DNA of 64,000 nucleotides from RYN-230 sp963793825. Its GTDB lineage: Bacteria; Actinomycetota; Actinomycetes; Streptosporangiales; Streptosporangiaceae. A program made the position numbers and the translations under genes. This document shows positions 9,151-18,080 of the stretch, piece after piece. Location of the stretch: positions 62,001 through 126,000 of the forward strand of contig CAWCBE010000001.1 in NCBI GenBank assembly GCA_963793825.1. Reading direction: 5' to 3'. The notes under the pieces were generated by a model. It was not told where the DNA came from and did no database searches. It was given only the letters and a program-made list of their open reading frames with translations. Within the stretch, counting starts at the first letter, position 1. Each line of letters begins with the position of its first letter.

Positions 9151-9213
9151 TGAGCCGTGCGCCGACCGTTAAACTGACTGGGTGGTCAGTCATTATGCTG
9201 AGAAGCTGCGTCA

Positions 9214-9657
9214 GTGAGCTGGAAGGATCAAGGCCCGGACCTGGTCCGGGCGGAGGCCCGGAACTCGACGGTACTGGCTTCTGACGGTGAACGTGATGCT
9301 GCTGCCTGGGTGCTGAACGAAGCGTTCGCGGAGGGCAGGCTGACGGCGGACGAACACGGCGAGCGGGTCCGTGCCGCGTATGCCGCGCGGACCTGGCGAG
9401 ACCTGGGCCGGGTCACCGCCGACCTGCCCGGCCCGCCGGATGTCCCCGGGCAGGCGGCTCAAGGCGTGCCCGGCGACCTGGACCAGTGCCTGCTGTGCGC
9501 GCTGATCTGCTGGCCGCACACCAGGATCGCCTGGCTGCTGACGGCTCGGCGCCACGCACGCGCCGCCCGGCGCCACGCTCTCGCCGCTACCCGGCCCTCT
9601 GCCGCTGGCGGTACCGCGGCCCAGCTTGGGGCGGGACCACATGCCGAAAATCGCTGA
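9214..9657 (+). CDS. DUF1707 (SHOCT-like) domain protein
   Basis: A 147-residue protein. The N-terminus carries a good DUF1707 domain: LASDGERDAAAWVLNEAFAE, then GRLTADEHGERVRAAYAART and DLGRVTADLP. The C-terminal half is Arg/Ala-rich with one weakly hydrophobic stretch (CLLCALICWPHTRIAWLL). Start GTG 9214. The 3' end overlaps the following TetR gene by 17 bases, so the two are probably co-transcribed and the TetR protein may control this pair. Function of DUF1707 is unknown. Confidence 0.7.
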   Translation: MSWKDQGPDLVRAEARNSTVLASDGERDAAAWVLNEAFAEGRLTADEHGERVRAAYAARTWRDLGRVTADLPGPPDVPGQAAQGVPGDLDQCLLCALICWPHTRIAWLLTARRHARAARRHALAATRPSAAGGTAAQLGAGPHAENR

Positions 9658-10312
9658 GCAGACGCGGGCGGCGCGGCGGGAGCAGATCATCGCCGCCGGG
9701 CTGGCGTGCTTCGCCCGCTCGGGCTACCACGCTGCCACCATGGCCGATGTCGCCGCGCAGGCCGGGGTATCCAAGGGAACCCCCTACCTGTACTTCGATA
9801 GCAAAGAGGCGCTGTTCCTGTCGCTGCACGAGGAATGGGACTGCGGCGCTGCCCGGCGGATTGACGCAGCGCTAGCCGCATTGGCCGAGGGGGAGCGCGG
9901 GTCGCCGCGGAAGGTCCTGCACGCTGTCGCTGGCGCTATCGCCACGCACGTGATGGCCGAGCCGCAGACCTGCCGGGTGCTTATGGAAGCCCGGGCCCTC
10001 GCCGCCCATGAGCCCGCCATCGCCGATGCGGTCCGGGCCAGCGACGCCCGGGCTCACCAGCAACTGGAGGAACTGATCGCGGCGGGCATCAGCGCCGGGG
10101 AATGGCCGCAGGAGACGGACCCGGCGCTGGCCGCACGGCTTTTCACCGCCGGCCTGTACGGGCTGATGGCCCAGTGGCACCTGGCACCCGGCTCCTTCTC
10201 CTGGGATGACGCCGCGGCCGCCCTGGCCGGCAACCCGGCAGCTGCCAGCGACGGCAACAACGCCGTCGCTCCGCCGGACCGGACACGGCCGCCCGCAGTT
10301 CCTCTCGCGTGA
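9641..10312 (+). CDS. TetR/AcrR-family transcriptional regulator
   Basis: A 223-residue one-component repressor. The N-terminal HTH is textbook: REQIIAAGLACFARSGYHAA, then TMADVAAQAGVSKGTPYLYF and DSKEALFLSL. The C-terminal ligand domain (about 75-200) includes RVLMEARALAAHEPA, typical of the TetR_C type found in AcrR-like regulators. The tail after residue 195 is low-complexity. Start ATG 9641 overlaps the DUF1707 gene. Downstream comes IS DNA, so any former target operon there may have been displaced. Confidence 0.9.
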   Translation: MPKIAEQTRAARREQIIAAGLACFARSGYHAATMADVAAQAGVSKGTPYLYFDSKEALFLSLHEEWDCGAARRIDAALAALAEGERGSPRKVLHAVAGAIATHVMAEPQTCRVLMEARALAAHEPAIADAVRASDARAHQQLEELIAAGISAGEWPQETDPALAARLFTAGLYGLMAQWHLAPGSFSWDDAAAALAGNPAAASDGNNAVAPPDRTRPPAVPLA

Positions 10313-10450
10313 GGGCCTGCTGCAGGCTGTACCACCATCTGCCCGGCTAGATCAGGTGACGGCCGACCCGAAGGACAAATGATCTGGCGTCCTGTGCGCG
10401 AGAACCGGGCCTGTGACCTGACCTAGTTGGCGCTAAGGGCCTGTCGATTA

Positions 10451-11154
10451 TTAACGCGCTGGTTTGGTCTTGGCCGTGAGCGTTATGCCCTGAGCTGTTG
10501 CGTAAGCGGTGAGATCAGCCAGGGTGGTGAGCGGGGCCGTGGCGGGCTCGATGATGTGGCCAGCCCGTGCTAGCAGCGGCTTGACCTGCCGTTCGGCTGT
10601 GCCGATGGTATTGGGCGCGACGCCGAAGAGTGCGGCGAGGACCGCCCGGGGCACGCCCAGGTGCTGCCGCATGATGGTGACCAGGGTTTTCTCGGCGAGG
10701 GTCATTGCCTGGGGATGGCGACGCCTGCGGGTTGCCGGGCCGCCGCGTGCGACGTGGCGGTCGGCTTCGCGCTGGGCCTGGTAAGGGACGGCCAGCGCAC
10801 CGATGAGCCGGTCCCAGTTGCTGGCCGTCATCCCGGTCAGGGCCGGATGCGCCCAGCCCGGGCGTTCACCGCGACCGGGCCGGGGCGCTGGAGCTGCCGC
10901 CGGGGCAGGCGGCGCGGGAGACAAGGTGTAGTTCCAGTCGCCGTGCCAGTCGTGGCGGTGCAGGGGTAGCGCTGCCATCTGCTCGTTGCTGATCTTTACT
11001 CCGGACGGGTATGTCGCGGTGTCCAGTTCAGCGTGGACGCGTAACCCGGCGCAGGTGGTGGTGGCAGCGATCGCTTGCACGATGATCTCGTGGCTGGTCA
11101 GGGGCCTGCCCCGCCAGTTCATGGTGATGTGGGCGAACAGCCGGTGCTCGATCT
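10451..11154 (-). pseudogene. ISAzo13-family transposase, C-terminal half
   Basis: Encodes the family's C-terminal part: IEHRLFAHITMNWRGRPLTS, LRVHAELDTATYPSGVKIS and WHGDWNYTL, ending in a basic HTH-like tail. It continues the N-terminal half at 14150-15100. The codons immediately upstream (KWNK) lie beyond the IS110 insertion at 12688-12702. From the first Met (11122) it would make a 223-residue fragment, which should be inactive. Confidence 0.8.
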
Positions 11155-11234
11155 GGGGTGAAATACGGCTGGGTCGTGGGCAGGCGTCAGCTGGCCAGGT
11201 CGAGGCACTGGCCGAAGGGGCTGCGGCCTGTGGG

Positions 11235-12470
11235 TTAGGCGGCAGCGTTGAGCTGGACGGTGTAGCCGAGTTTCTCCAGCTGGCTGATCAGGCGGCGGGC
11301 CTGGTGCTCGGCGTCCTGACGGGAAGTGAAGTAGTCCGCGCCGAGGTCGGCGAAGACCTCCCCGGTGGTGAGCAGGTGCCAGATCACGTCGAGGAGGCTG
11401 TGGGCGACCGCGACGGCGGCCTTGTTCGGGCCCCGGCGACGGGCTATCTGCCGGTACTGGGCGCCGAAGTAGGTGTTCTTGGTCCGCGCTGCCGCCCGGG
11501 CCGACTCGATCAAGGTGCGCCGCAGCCACGGGTTGCCTGGCGTTGTAGCCACCCGGCGGCGCTTGCCGGCCGACTCGTGGTTGCCCGGGCAGAGCCCCGC
11601 CCACGAGGCCAGGTGCGCCGGGCTGGGGAAGCAGCTCATGTCGGCGCCGGTCTCGGCGATGATGACCTCCACGCTCCTGCGGTCCAGCCCGGGAACCTCA
11701 GCCAGCAGCCTGGCCGCTGACGGGTAGCGCCCGGCAACCCGCGCGGCGATCTGGCGGTCAAGCGCCTCGATCGTCGCATCCAGGAAGTCGAGGTGGGCCA
11801 GGATACGAGCCGCGACAATGGCGTGATGGCCGCCGAAGTGGCCGTCCATTGCGGCGGTCAGCTGCGGGATCTTCGGCCGCAGCTTGCCTTTGGCCAGATC
11901 GGCCAGCGCCGCCGGGTCGCGCTGTCCGGCGATCAGCGCCTCGACCATCGCCCGCCCGGACTGGGTCAGCACCTTCGAGGCGACGGAGGTGAGCTTGATC
12001 CCGGCGTCCTGAAGCACCTTCTCCAGCCTGGCAATCTCGGCGGCCCGGGCGTCGACCTGCTTCTTGCGGTAGCGCGTCAGCTCCCGCAGCTCCCGGATCG
12101 GCGGCGGCGGCACGAAGCTGGGCCGTACCATCCCGTGCGCGGCCACGTCGGCCAGCCACTCAGCATCGGACATATCGGTCTTGCGGCCCGGGACGTTCTT
12201 GACGTGGTAGGCGTTGCACAACCACACCAGGAACCGGTCTTCCAGCGCGTAGTAGACGGGCTTCCAGTACACGCCGGTCGCCTCCATCGCGGCCAGCGTG
12301 ACCTCCCGCCCGGCCAGCCACCCGGCCAGGGCAGCCAGCCCGCCGGTGGTCGTGTCGAACCGGGCCTTCTCCGTCCGCACGCCGCCGCGCGGCCCCGGCG
12401 TCCGCACGCTCACCGTCACCTGGTCGCGGTGCACATCCAGGCCGGCCACCCGGTCGTGGATCTGTTCCAT
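11235..12470 (-). CDS. IS110-family transposase (DEDD recombinase)
   Basis: A 411-residue recombinase. The N-terminal RuvC-like DEDD domain begins AGLDVHRDQVTVSVRTPG, with MEATGVYWKPVYYAL and GRKTDMSDAEWLADV carrying further acidic residues. The C-terminal transposase_20 domain shows LLAEVPGLDRRSVEVIIAET, SWAGLCPGNHESAGKRR and RRGPNKAAVAVAHSLL. The conserved Ser region is present (SAGKRRR). ATG 12470 follows GAGGAAG. The length is normal and it appears intact. Family knowledge: these enzymes are guided by a bridge RNA encoded in the element's own non-coding end. Confidence 0.92.
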   Translation of the reverse strand: MEQIHDRVAGLDVHRDQVTVSVRTPGPRGGVRTEKARFDTTTGGLAALAGWLAGREVTLAAMEATGVYWKPVYYALEDRFLVWLCNAYHVKNVPGRKTDMSDAEWLADVAAHGMVRPSFVPPPPIRELRELTRYRKKQVDARAAEIARLEKVLQDAGIKLTSVASKVLTQSGRAMVEALIAGQRDPAALADLAKGKLRPKIPQLTAAMDGHFGGHHAIVAARILAHLDFLDATIEALDRQIAARVAGRYPSAARLLAEVPGLDRRSVEVIIAETGADMSCFPSPAHLASWAGLCPGNHESAGKRRRVATTPGNPWLRRTLIESARAAARTKNTYFGAQYRQIARRRGPNKAAVAVAHSLLDVIWHLLTTGEVFADLGADYFTSRQDAEHQARRLISQLEKLGYTVQLNAAA

Positions 12471-12687
12471 GGCTTCCTCCTCGCTCGAGTCGATGGGACA
12501 ACCCACCGGGGAGGACCTGGCAGTTAACCGAATCTGGGGTTCGTGCTCGCAGCGACAATCCCAGGCCCCGCGGGCCCTGCGCCACACTTGTTACGGACTC
12601 TCAGCGCTCCACTATCGAGACGGCGACCGCGCCCGGCAGGCATCGTGAGCATTTCATCGCTCCGGGGCGGCCACCAGGCCATACCCG
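12471..12687 (-). ncRNA. candidate bridge-RNA region of the IS110 element
   Basis: The 217-base non-coding end upstream of the IS110 transposase is where IS110-subgroup elements encode the bridge RNA that pairs with target and donor DNA. Two six-base matches to the actual target are present: complement of ATCGAG at 12614-12619 and AACAAG (minus strand) at 12587-12592. These are short, and their order is opposite to that described for IS621, so they may be chance. The RNA itself is inferred from family and position. Confidence 0.35.
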
Positions 12688-12712
12688 CTTGTTCCACTTC
12701 GAGGTGCCGGGC

Positions 12713-14149
12713 CAATGCCGTTGCTTGTCAGCTGCAAACTATCGCTGCGCGGGTAGGCAGCCGTGGGTGCATGATGCCGGGTATGCATCCGTGGACCGGG
12801 TTATCTGATGATGTGCGGCTGGGTGTGCTCACCGAGTGGGTGACCGCCGATCTGGTGGATGAGGTCCTGGCTGAGTGCGGCAAGCGGGACAAGAAGCCCG
12901 GGGCGCTCCCTGCCCGGTTCATGGTCTACTACGTGCTCGCTCTTGCCCTGTTCCAGCAGGACTCCTATGACGATGTCGCGGAGAACCTGGTGGGAGCACT
13001 GGAGGGGATGGACGAGGCGATTCCGGACAAGTCCTCATTCACCCGGGCCCGGCAGCGGCTGGGTGCGGGGGTGATCGAGGGGGTGTTCCGCAGGCTGGCC
13101 GGGCCGGTGGCCCCGGCCAGCCTGGACGGCGCGTTCTGGCGGGGGATGCGGGTCGCGGCGGTGGATGGGTTCGTGCTTGACGTGCCGGACACGCCGGCCA
13201 ACCGGACCGCGTTCGGCGGGCCGGTGGACGCCAGAGGCCAGCCAGCGGGGTTCCCCCAGGCCAGGGTGGTGACGTTGACCGAGACCGGGACGCACTCGTC
13301 GGTCGACGCCAGCGTGGGCGGGTTCCGCGGCGGGGAGCCGGAACTGGCGATCGCGATGGCCGGCAGCGCGGCCGGGATGCTGGTGATCATGGACCGGGGC
13401 TTTCCCGGGGTGGCACTGTGGAAGGCGTATACGCAGGCCGGGGCGCATCTGCTGATCCGGGCACGGTCGAGCGTGGCCCGCCGCCCGGTGAAGGTCCTGG
13501 ACGACGGAACGTACCTGGCGCGGATGAACCTGGCCGGGCAGAAGGGCGCGCATCCCGGCGGGGTCCTGGTGAGGGTGATCGAATACCGCGTCGACGGGGG
13601 CGAGGTCGTCAGGCTGCTGACCGATCTGATGGACCCCGTGGCCTTCCCCGCCGGTGAACTCGCCGCCCTCTACCATCAGCGCTGGGAAAGCGAATCTTCA
13701 TTCCGGCAGATAAAGACGTTCCAGCGCGGCCCGCAGGAAATCTTGCGGTCAGCGGACCCGGAGCTGGTGCGCCAGGAGGCCTGGGCGCATCTCGCGGTGC
13801 ACCACTGCATGACCCGGATCATCATGCGGCTGGCCGGCGAGGAGCGGATCGACCCGGACCGCATCTCCTTCGTCAAGGTCCTCAAGCACGTGCGGCGCAG
13901 CGTCATCCGTCAATGCGCACAGACATCCGTGCAGATCAAGCAGGTCATAGCGACGATGGCCGCGAAGGTCTGCCGCAAGCTCGACAACGGCGCCAGGCGG
14001 TTGCGGGAGGCCGACCGGTTCCTCAAGCGCCCGGCCTCGAAGTACTCCTTCCGCAAGGCAGGCCAGGCCCGCCGTCCTACCCGCCGGGTGCCCGCCAAGG
14101 TGCTCACACTCCATCCCGCGATAGTTCAGTAAGTCAAGCAACGGCATTG
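12713..14149 (+). mobile_element. IS4-family element with 10-bp target duplication
   Basis: 1437 bp. Terminal inverted repeats begin CAATGCCGTTGCTTG at both ends. A perfect direct repeat GGTGCCGGGC flanks it (12703-12712 and 14150-14159), a length typical of the IS4 group. Removing the element and one repeat joins the ISAzo13 codons for CHFPPGT to SKWNK. It therefore jumped into the ISAzo13 transposase gene. Confidence 0.93.
12771..14132 (+). CDS. IS4-family transposase
   Basis: A 453-residue DDE transposase from ATG 12771. DDE motifs: VDGFVLDVPDTPANRTAFGG (first Asp), LVIMDRGFPGVALWKAY (second Asp) and the YREK signature YHQRWESESSFRQIK with the catalytic Glu. The N-terminus (DDVRLGVLTEWVTADLVDEV) and the DKSSFTRARQRLG segment are the usual IS4 N-terminal domain. 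The gene fills the element, with the stop codon 17 bases from its right end. It appears functional. Confidence 0.93.
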   Translation: MMPGMHPWTGLSDDVRLGVLTEWVTADLVDEVLAECGKRDKKPGALPARFMVYYVLALALFQQDSYDDVAENLVGALEGMDEAIPDKSSFTRARQRLGAGVIEGVFRRLAGPVAPASLDGAFWRGMRVAAVDGFVLDVPDTPANRTAFGGPVDARGQPAGFPQARVVTLTETGTHSSVDASVGGFRGGEPELAIAMAGSAAGMLVIMDRGFPGVALWKAYTQAGAHLLIRARSSVARRPVKVLDDGTYLARMNLAGQKGAHPGGVLVRVIEYRVDGGEVVRLLTDLMDPVAFPAGELAALYHQRWESESSFRQIKTFQRGPQEILRSADPELVRQEAWAHLAVHHCMTRIIMRLAGEERIDPDRISFVKVLKHVRRSVIRQCAQTSVQIKQVIATMAAKVCRKLDNGARRLREADRFLKRPASKYSFRKAGQARRPTRRVPAKVLTLHPAIVQ

Positions 14150-15100
14150 GGTGCCGGGCGGGAAGTGGCACGCGGTGATCTCCAGTCCGGTTTCCAGAGC
14201 GAGCGCGGCCAGCTCGGTCTTCCAGGCGCGGGTCCGGGTGCTGTTGGAGCCGCCTGAGTCGGCGGTGATCAGCAGCCGCCGGGCACGAGGATAGGTGAAC
14301 CGGCCCGCGTCGTTCCACCAGCGGCGGATCGACTCGGCAGCGAACTGCGCGGTGTCGTGGTCGGTACCGACGTTCACCCAGCCGGTGTTCGCGGCCAGGT
14401 CGTAGACCCCGTACGGGATGGCCTTGCCCAGCTCGGCATCCGGGAAGTCATGGTCATTGACCCGGACGGGGTCACCCGCTGGCCGCCACTCACGGCCGCC
14501 ATTGTGATAATTGCCGACCAGCTCTTTCTTCTTGGTGTCCACGCTGACGACTGGTTCCCCGGCGTCCTGGTGGTCCCTGGCCTGCTCATTGATGTAACGG
14601 AACTGGGCATCCCGGTCCGGGCTCTGCTTCCCCTCCAGGGCCTTAGCGTTGCCCTGCAGGCTGAAGCCCTCCTCGTGCAGCAGGTCCGCCACCGTATCCG
14701 CGCCCGCGCGGTGGCCCTGCCGGGTGAGCTCGGCGGCCAGTGCGCGAAGCGACTTCGTCGTCCACCGCAGCGGCGACATCGGGTCCCCGCGCTCATCTGG
14801 CTCCACCAGCGTCAGCAGCGCCGGCCGCAGCCCCGGGTCCAGGTCAGCCAGGCGCTTGCGGCCCCCACCGGCCTTACGGGCCCGGCCCAGCGGGGCAGCG
14901 CCGGAGTCCAGCTCACCGACACCCAGCGACACCGTAGCCTCGCGGACCCCGGCAGCGAGCGCCACCACACGGATTCCCCCATGACCCAGGGCCCGGGCCT
15001 CGGCCCCCATCAGCAGCCGCCGCTGCCGCTCATCCAGGTGCGGGAAGATCGCCTCGAACTTCGCCGCCAGCGTCTCCCTGGTTCCCTCCGCCACGCTCAT
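14150..15100 (-). pseudogene. ISAzo13-family transposase, N-terminal half
   Basis: From ATG 15100 the frame gives the N-terminal HTH region (LDERQRRLLMGAEARALGHG) and the first part of the DDE domain: VVSVDTKKKELVGNYHNGGR and LLITADSGGSNSTRTRAWK, ending at CHFPPGTQ where the IS4 element cuts it. A few IS4-derived codons follow to a stop at 14126. The second half is at 10451-11154. Inactive as it stands. Confidence 0.9.
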
Positions 15101-15274
15101 AGCACATCATGAACCCGGATCCCCAGAAACTACGGGTTAATCGGAGACAAGCCCTAATGGCACGGCGATCTTTGGAACGTACCCGCTTCGGTGGACACCC
15201 GGCTTAGCTGCCCGATTCGTCGGGAGAGCGAGAAATGGGTTCGACACGCCGCTCATATACGCCGGAGTACAAGG

Positions 15275-16880
15275 GTAACCAGTCACGGGTGCTCTGGTTA
15301 GTTGATCATGCTGGTTTGGGGCATCCAGCAGTTCCCGTTGAGGGCGTCGCGGATGGCGGCGAGGGGGTGGTGGCCGTGGCTGCGGGCGGTGGTGAGGTAG
15401 GAGCGGATGCGGCAGTGGCGCCGCAGGGTCGTCAGGGTGCGCCAGCAGCCGCTGATTTTCGCGGCGAGCTTGTAGCCGCGGACGGCGTTCTCCGATCCGT
15501 TGTTCGTGGCGGGGACGTCGAAGCGGGTGGTGAATAGCCACACCTGGGCGGCTTTGCGTTTCAGCCGCCGGGCCAGGACCAGCCCGGGGTGTTTCCCCTT
15601 GTGCCAGGGCCGGGACAAGTTGACGGAAATCCCGCAGGCAACGGCCTGGTCGTAGCGGTGACGCAGCCGGGCTAGCAGGCCAGGATCCAGGCTGGCGATG
15701 CCGGTGCCGCGGGCGGCCTTGACCGCGGCAGCGGCCTCGCTGAGGGCGTCGCCGGCCTGCCGGGTCCAGGCCTGGGCATCCGGGCTGGTGGCGTAGGCGT
15801 CGTCGAGGTATCGGTACAGGTGGGCCAGGCACTGCTGGACTCCGGCCAGCCGGCCGTCGTAGCTGAGGTAGCCGCCGTAATCATCGCGGACCAGGACCCC
15901 GGCGAAGCCGTCCAGGATCTCAAACCCGGTGATCGAGGCCTTCGTCCGGTTCCCGGCCGCGCCGTACCAGATCAGGTCCGGCCCGCCGCCGGTATAGGCG
16001 TTCATCGTCCGCACCGTGTAGACATGCGGGTTCCCGCAGCCGTCCGCGCTGGCCGCCGCGGTGGCCAGCGGCGCGGGGGTCTCGTCGGTGCCGAGCACGT
16101 CCGCCGCCCGCAGCGCGTCCTTGAGCGCGTCCTCGAACCCGGCGGCGGTTAACGCCGCGTCGAGGCGGACCAGGCACCGCGACACGAACCCGGTGGAGAC
16201 CGGCGCCTTGAGCAGGGCGCCCATCAGGTCCGCGGCCCGCTCGACGCCGATCACGTCCGTGCTGGCCAGCAGCGTCGCCGCGCCGGTCACGTTCGGGCCG
16301 TAGCAGACCGGGCCCCCGGTTACCCCGGCCGGTGCCGGGGCGGTCGTGACCTGCCCGCACCCGCAGGTGCGGCGCATCATCTGGTACTCCGTCACCGTCA
16401 GCGCGGCCGGCGGCATATCAAGCACCTGCACCGCGGAAGCGACCCGCCCCGGCGCGGCGGCCAGGCCCGCGCCGCACCCGCCGCACATGCCCGGCTCGAC
16501 GGCCAGAGTCTCATCCGGCCGGGCGGACCACGCCAGGCCCGCCCCCGGATGGCCTTTCTGGCCGCCCTGCGCCCGGCCTGGCCGCGCCTGCCGGCCGCGC
16601 GCCCTTGCTTTCGCCTTTGCCACCGGCCCATCCTGGCCCGGCGGCTGCGAAGAGTTCGAGGAGTCCCGGCCCGCCTGCCGCCGCAGCGCCGCGACCTCGG
16701 CCCGCAGCGACTCGATCAGAGCGGCCTGCTCGGCCACAATCCCCTTCAACGCCGCGACCTGGGCAGCCAGCTCCTCATACGAGGGCTGCTCCGAACGCGG
16801 CATCCCCGAACCCAACCATGATCACAAAACGGACGCCAGCACCGACACGCCGCAGATCAATAGGGGGCCTGACTGGTTAC
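15275..16880 (-). mobile_element. IS66-family element with 8-bp target duplication
   Basis: 1606 bp. Terminal inverted repeats start GTAACCAGTCA at both ends. GTACAAGG is duplicated at 15267-15274 and 16881-16888, the 8-bp size expected for IS66. Only one transposase gene (TnpC type) is present and no tnpA/tnpB, as in the ISBst12-like subgroup. Confidence 0.93.
15298..16803 (-). CDS. IS66-family transposase (TnpC)
   Basis: A 501-residue protein from ATG 16803. An N-terminal leucine-rich coiled coil (AALKGIVAEQAALIESLRAE) is followed by DSSNSSQPPGQDGP, a zinc-finger motif MCGGCGAGL and CGCGQ. The DDE domain contains VLGTDETPAPL (first Asp), VLVRDDYGGYLSYDG (second) and FDVPATNNGSENAVRGYKL (Glu). 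The C-terminal tail LTTARSHGHHPLAAIRDAL is typical. Appears intact. No accessory IS66 genes nearby. Confidence 0.92.
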   Translation of the reverse strand: MPRSEQPSYEELAAQVAALKGIVAEQAALIESLRAEVAALRRQAGRDSSNSSQPPGQDGPVAKAKARARGRQARPGRAQGGQKGHPGAGLAWSARPDETLAVEPGMCGGCGAGLAAAPGRVASAVQVLDMPPAALTVTEYQMMRRTCGCGQVTTAPAPAGVTGGPVCYGPNVTGAATLLASTDVIGVERAADLMGALLKAPVSTGFVSRCLVRLDAALTAAGFEDALKDALRAADVLGTDETPAPLATAAASADGCGNPHVYTVRTMNAYTGGGPDLIWYGAAGNRTKASITGFEILDGFAGVLVRDDYGGYLSYDGRLAGVQQCLAHLYRYLDDAYATSPDAQAWTRQAGDALSEAAAAVKAARGTGIASLDPGLLARLRHRYDQAVACGISVNLSRPWHKGKHPGLVLARRLKRKAAQVWLFTTRFDVPATNNGSENAVRGYKLAAKISGCWRTLTTLRRHCRIRSYLTTARSHGHHPLAAIRDALNGNCWMPQTSMIN

Positions 16881-17213
16881 GTACAAGGCGCAGTCGGTAG
16901 CTTTCGTCCTTGACGGCGGCCGCCCGGTCGCTGAGGTCGCCCGTAACATCGGCGTCCACGAGATGACTTTGGGCAAGTGGGTGAAGGTGGCACGAGATGC
17001 CGCGGAATCCGGGAAGAACCCGGATGCCCCGCTGGGCGAGTCCGAGCGGGCCGAGCTGATCCGGCTGCGGGCTGAGTCCAGGGACGACAAATCGGCGATC
17101 GCCGAGCTGCGGATGCAGGTGGAGTTCGCAAAAAAAGTAGCGACCTGGTTCGCGAAAGGCAATCAGTAAGATTCGCTGCCATCGCGGGCTGGGCTGATTC
17201 GGGCGCCTACCCG

Positions 17214-18050
17214 GTGTCATTCATGTGTGCCTGGCTGGGAGTCTCACGTTCCGGCTATTACGCCTGGCGGGGCGCGGAGCCATCCCAGCGGTCGAAAGAC
17301 GACTCCGCGCTTATCGCGGTCATGAGGAAGGTTTACGATGAGGCGCGCGGCAATCCTGGGGTGCGCCGGATGCGCGCGGGCCTGGCGGCGCTGGGCCAGA
17401 TGGTGTCGCACAAGCGCGTCCACCGGCTGATGCAGGCCGCTGGCCTGCGGGGGCGCCACCCGAAGGCGTGGAAGCGGACCACCATCGGCGGGGACCAGCC
17501 GGTCCCGGCCCCGGACCTGATCGGCCGGGACTTCACGGCCGCGCTCCCTGACACGCGCTGGTGCGGTGACGTCACCTACATAAAGACGTGGGACGGATGG
17601 GCCTATCTCGCGACCGTCATCGACCTTTACTCGCGCAAAGTAGTCGGCTGGGCTATCGCCGCGCATATGCGGACCAGCCTGATCATCGCCGCTCTCGACA
17701 TGGCCATTGCTGCCCGGAAGCCGCCGGCCGGTGTGATATTTCATTCCGACCGCGGCTGCCAGTACACGTCCTCCGTATTCGATGAGTACTGCACGCAGAA
17801 TAATATCAGGCGTTCCCTCGGAAGGACAGGGATCTGTTACGATAATGCCGTATCGGAATCGTTCTTCGCGACGTATAAGAAGGAGCTGATCCATACCCGC
17901 CCGTGGCCTACGCTCGGGAACCTGGAAAAGGAGACGTCGGACTGGATTGCCAACTACTATAATCCAGTCCGGAGACATTCAACGCTCGGGTACTTGACAC
18001 CCCAAGAATACGAACTAGGATATAGGCAACTCAGTCAATTGGCAGCCTAA
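17214..18050 (+). CDS. IS3-family transposase OrfB (copy 1)
   Basis: A 278-residue integrase-core protein: HTH_21 region VSRSGYYAWRGAEPSQRS and YDEARGNPGVRRMRAGL, then DDE motifs WCGDVTYIKTWDGWAYLATV, FHSDRGCQYTSSVFDEYC and SESFFATYKKELIH. The open frame extends upstream to the A7 run at 17130-17136, where a -1 slip from OrfA would produce the OrfAB fusion. In this copy OrfA is broken, so fusion production is not possible, although OrfB could be made alone. Sequence appears identical to copy 2. Confidence 0.9.
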   Translation: MSFMCAWLGVSRSGYYAWRGAEPSQRSKDDSALIAVMRKVYDEARGNPGVRRMRAGLAALGQMVSHKRVHRLMQAAGLRGRHPKAWKRTTIGGDQPVPAPDLIGRDFTAALPDTRWCGDVTYIKTWDGWAYLATVIDLYSRKVVGWAIAAHMRTSLIIAALDMAIAARKPPAGVIFHSDRGCQYTSSVFDEYCTQNNIRRSLGRTGICYDNAVSESFFATYKKELIHTRPWPTLGNLEKETSDWIANYYNPVRRHSTLGYLTPQEYELGYRQLSQLAA

Positions 18051-18080
18051 ATCTGGTGTCCAAAAAAGCGGGAACACTCC

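Larger units (their letters stand above)
11155..12687 (-). mobile_element. IS110-family element inserted in ISAzo13 transposase
   Basis: Boundaries come from restoring the ISAzo13 reading frame. The left flank ends GCTCGATCT and the right flank begins CTTGTTCC, so only the dinucleotide CT is shared (11153-11154 and 12688-12689). No terminal inverted repeats are visible. Absence of inverted repeats and a dinucleotide core are typical of IS110 elements. The 217-base non-coding end lies upstream of the recombinase gene and an 80-base end lies downstream, as in the IS110 rather than the IS1111 subgroup. Confidence 0.8.
10437..15154 (-). mobile_element. ISAzo13-like element split by nested IS110 and IS4 insertions
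   Basis: Outer ends are imperfect inverted repeats: GGGCCTGTCGATTATTAACG at the left, and on the other strand GGGCTTGTC followed by ATTAACCCG at the right. A TAA triplet flanks both ends (10434-10436 and 15155-15157), a likely 3-bp target duplication. The transposase gene runs right to left and is cut between codons for CHFPPGTSKWNK and IEHRLFAHITMNW by two further elements that inserted about 15 bases apart. Confidence 0.75.
15235..17169 (+). pseudogene. IS3 transposase OrfA, interrupted by IS66
   Basis: The first 13 codons (MGSTRRSYTPEYK) are at 15235-15274. The rest resumes at 16889 after the IS66 element and reads through VAEVARNIGVHEMTLGKWVK to the stop at 17169. Removing the IS66 and one 8-bp repeat restores the 106-residue OrfA exactly as in copy 2. 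Confidence 0.9.
15173..18080 (+). mobile_element. IS3-family element, copy 1, split by IS66
   Basis: Same sequence as the intact copy at 36244-37538, but with an IS66 element inserted 94 bases after the last base of the orfA ribosome-site region. Ends TGGAACGTACCCGCTTCGG and, on the other strand, GGAGTGTTCCCGCTT share a 26-bp imperfect inverted repeat. CTT flanks both ends (15170-15172 and 18081-18083). It begins only 18 bases after the ISAzo13 end. Confidence 0.85.
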
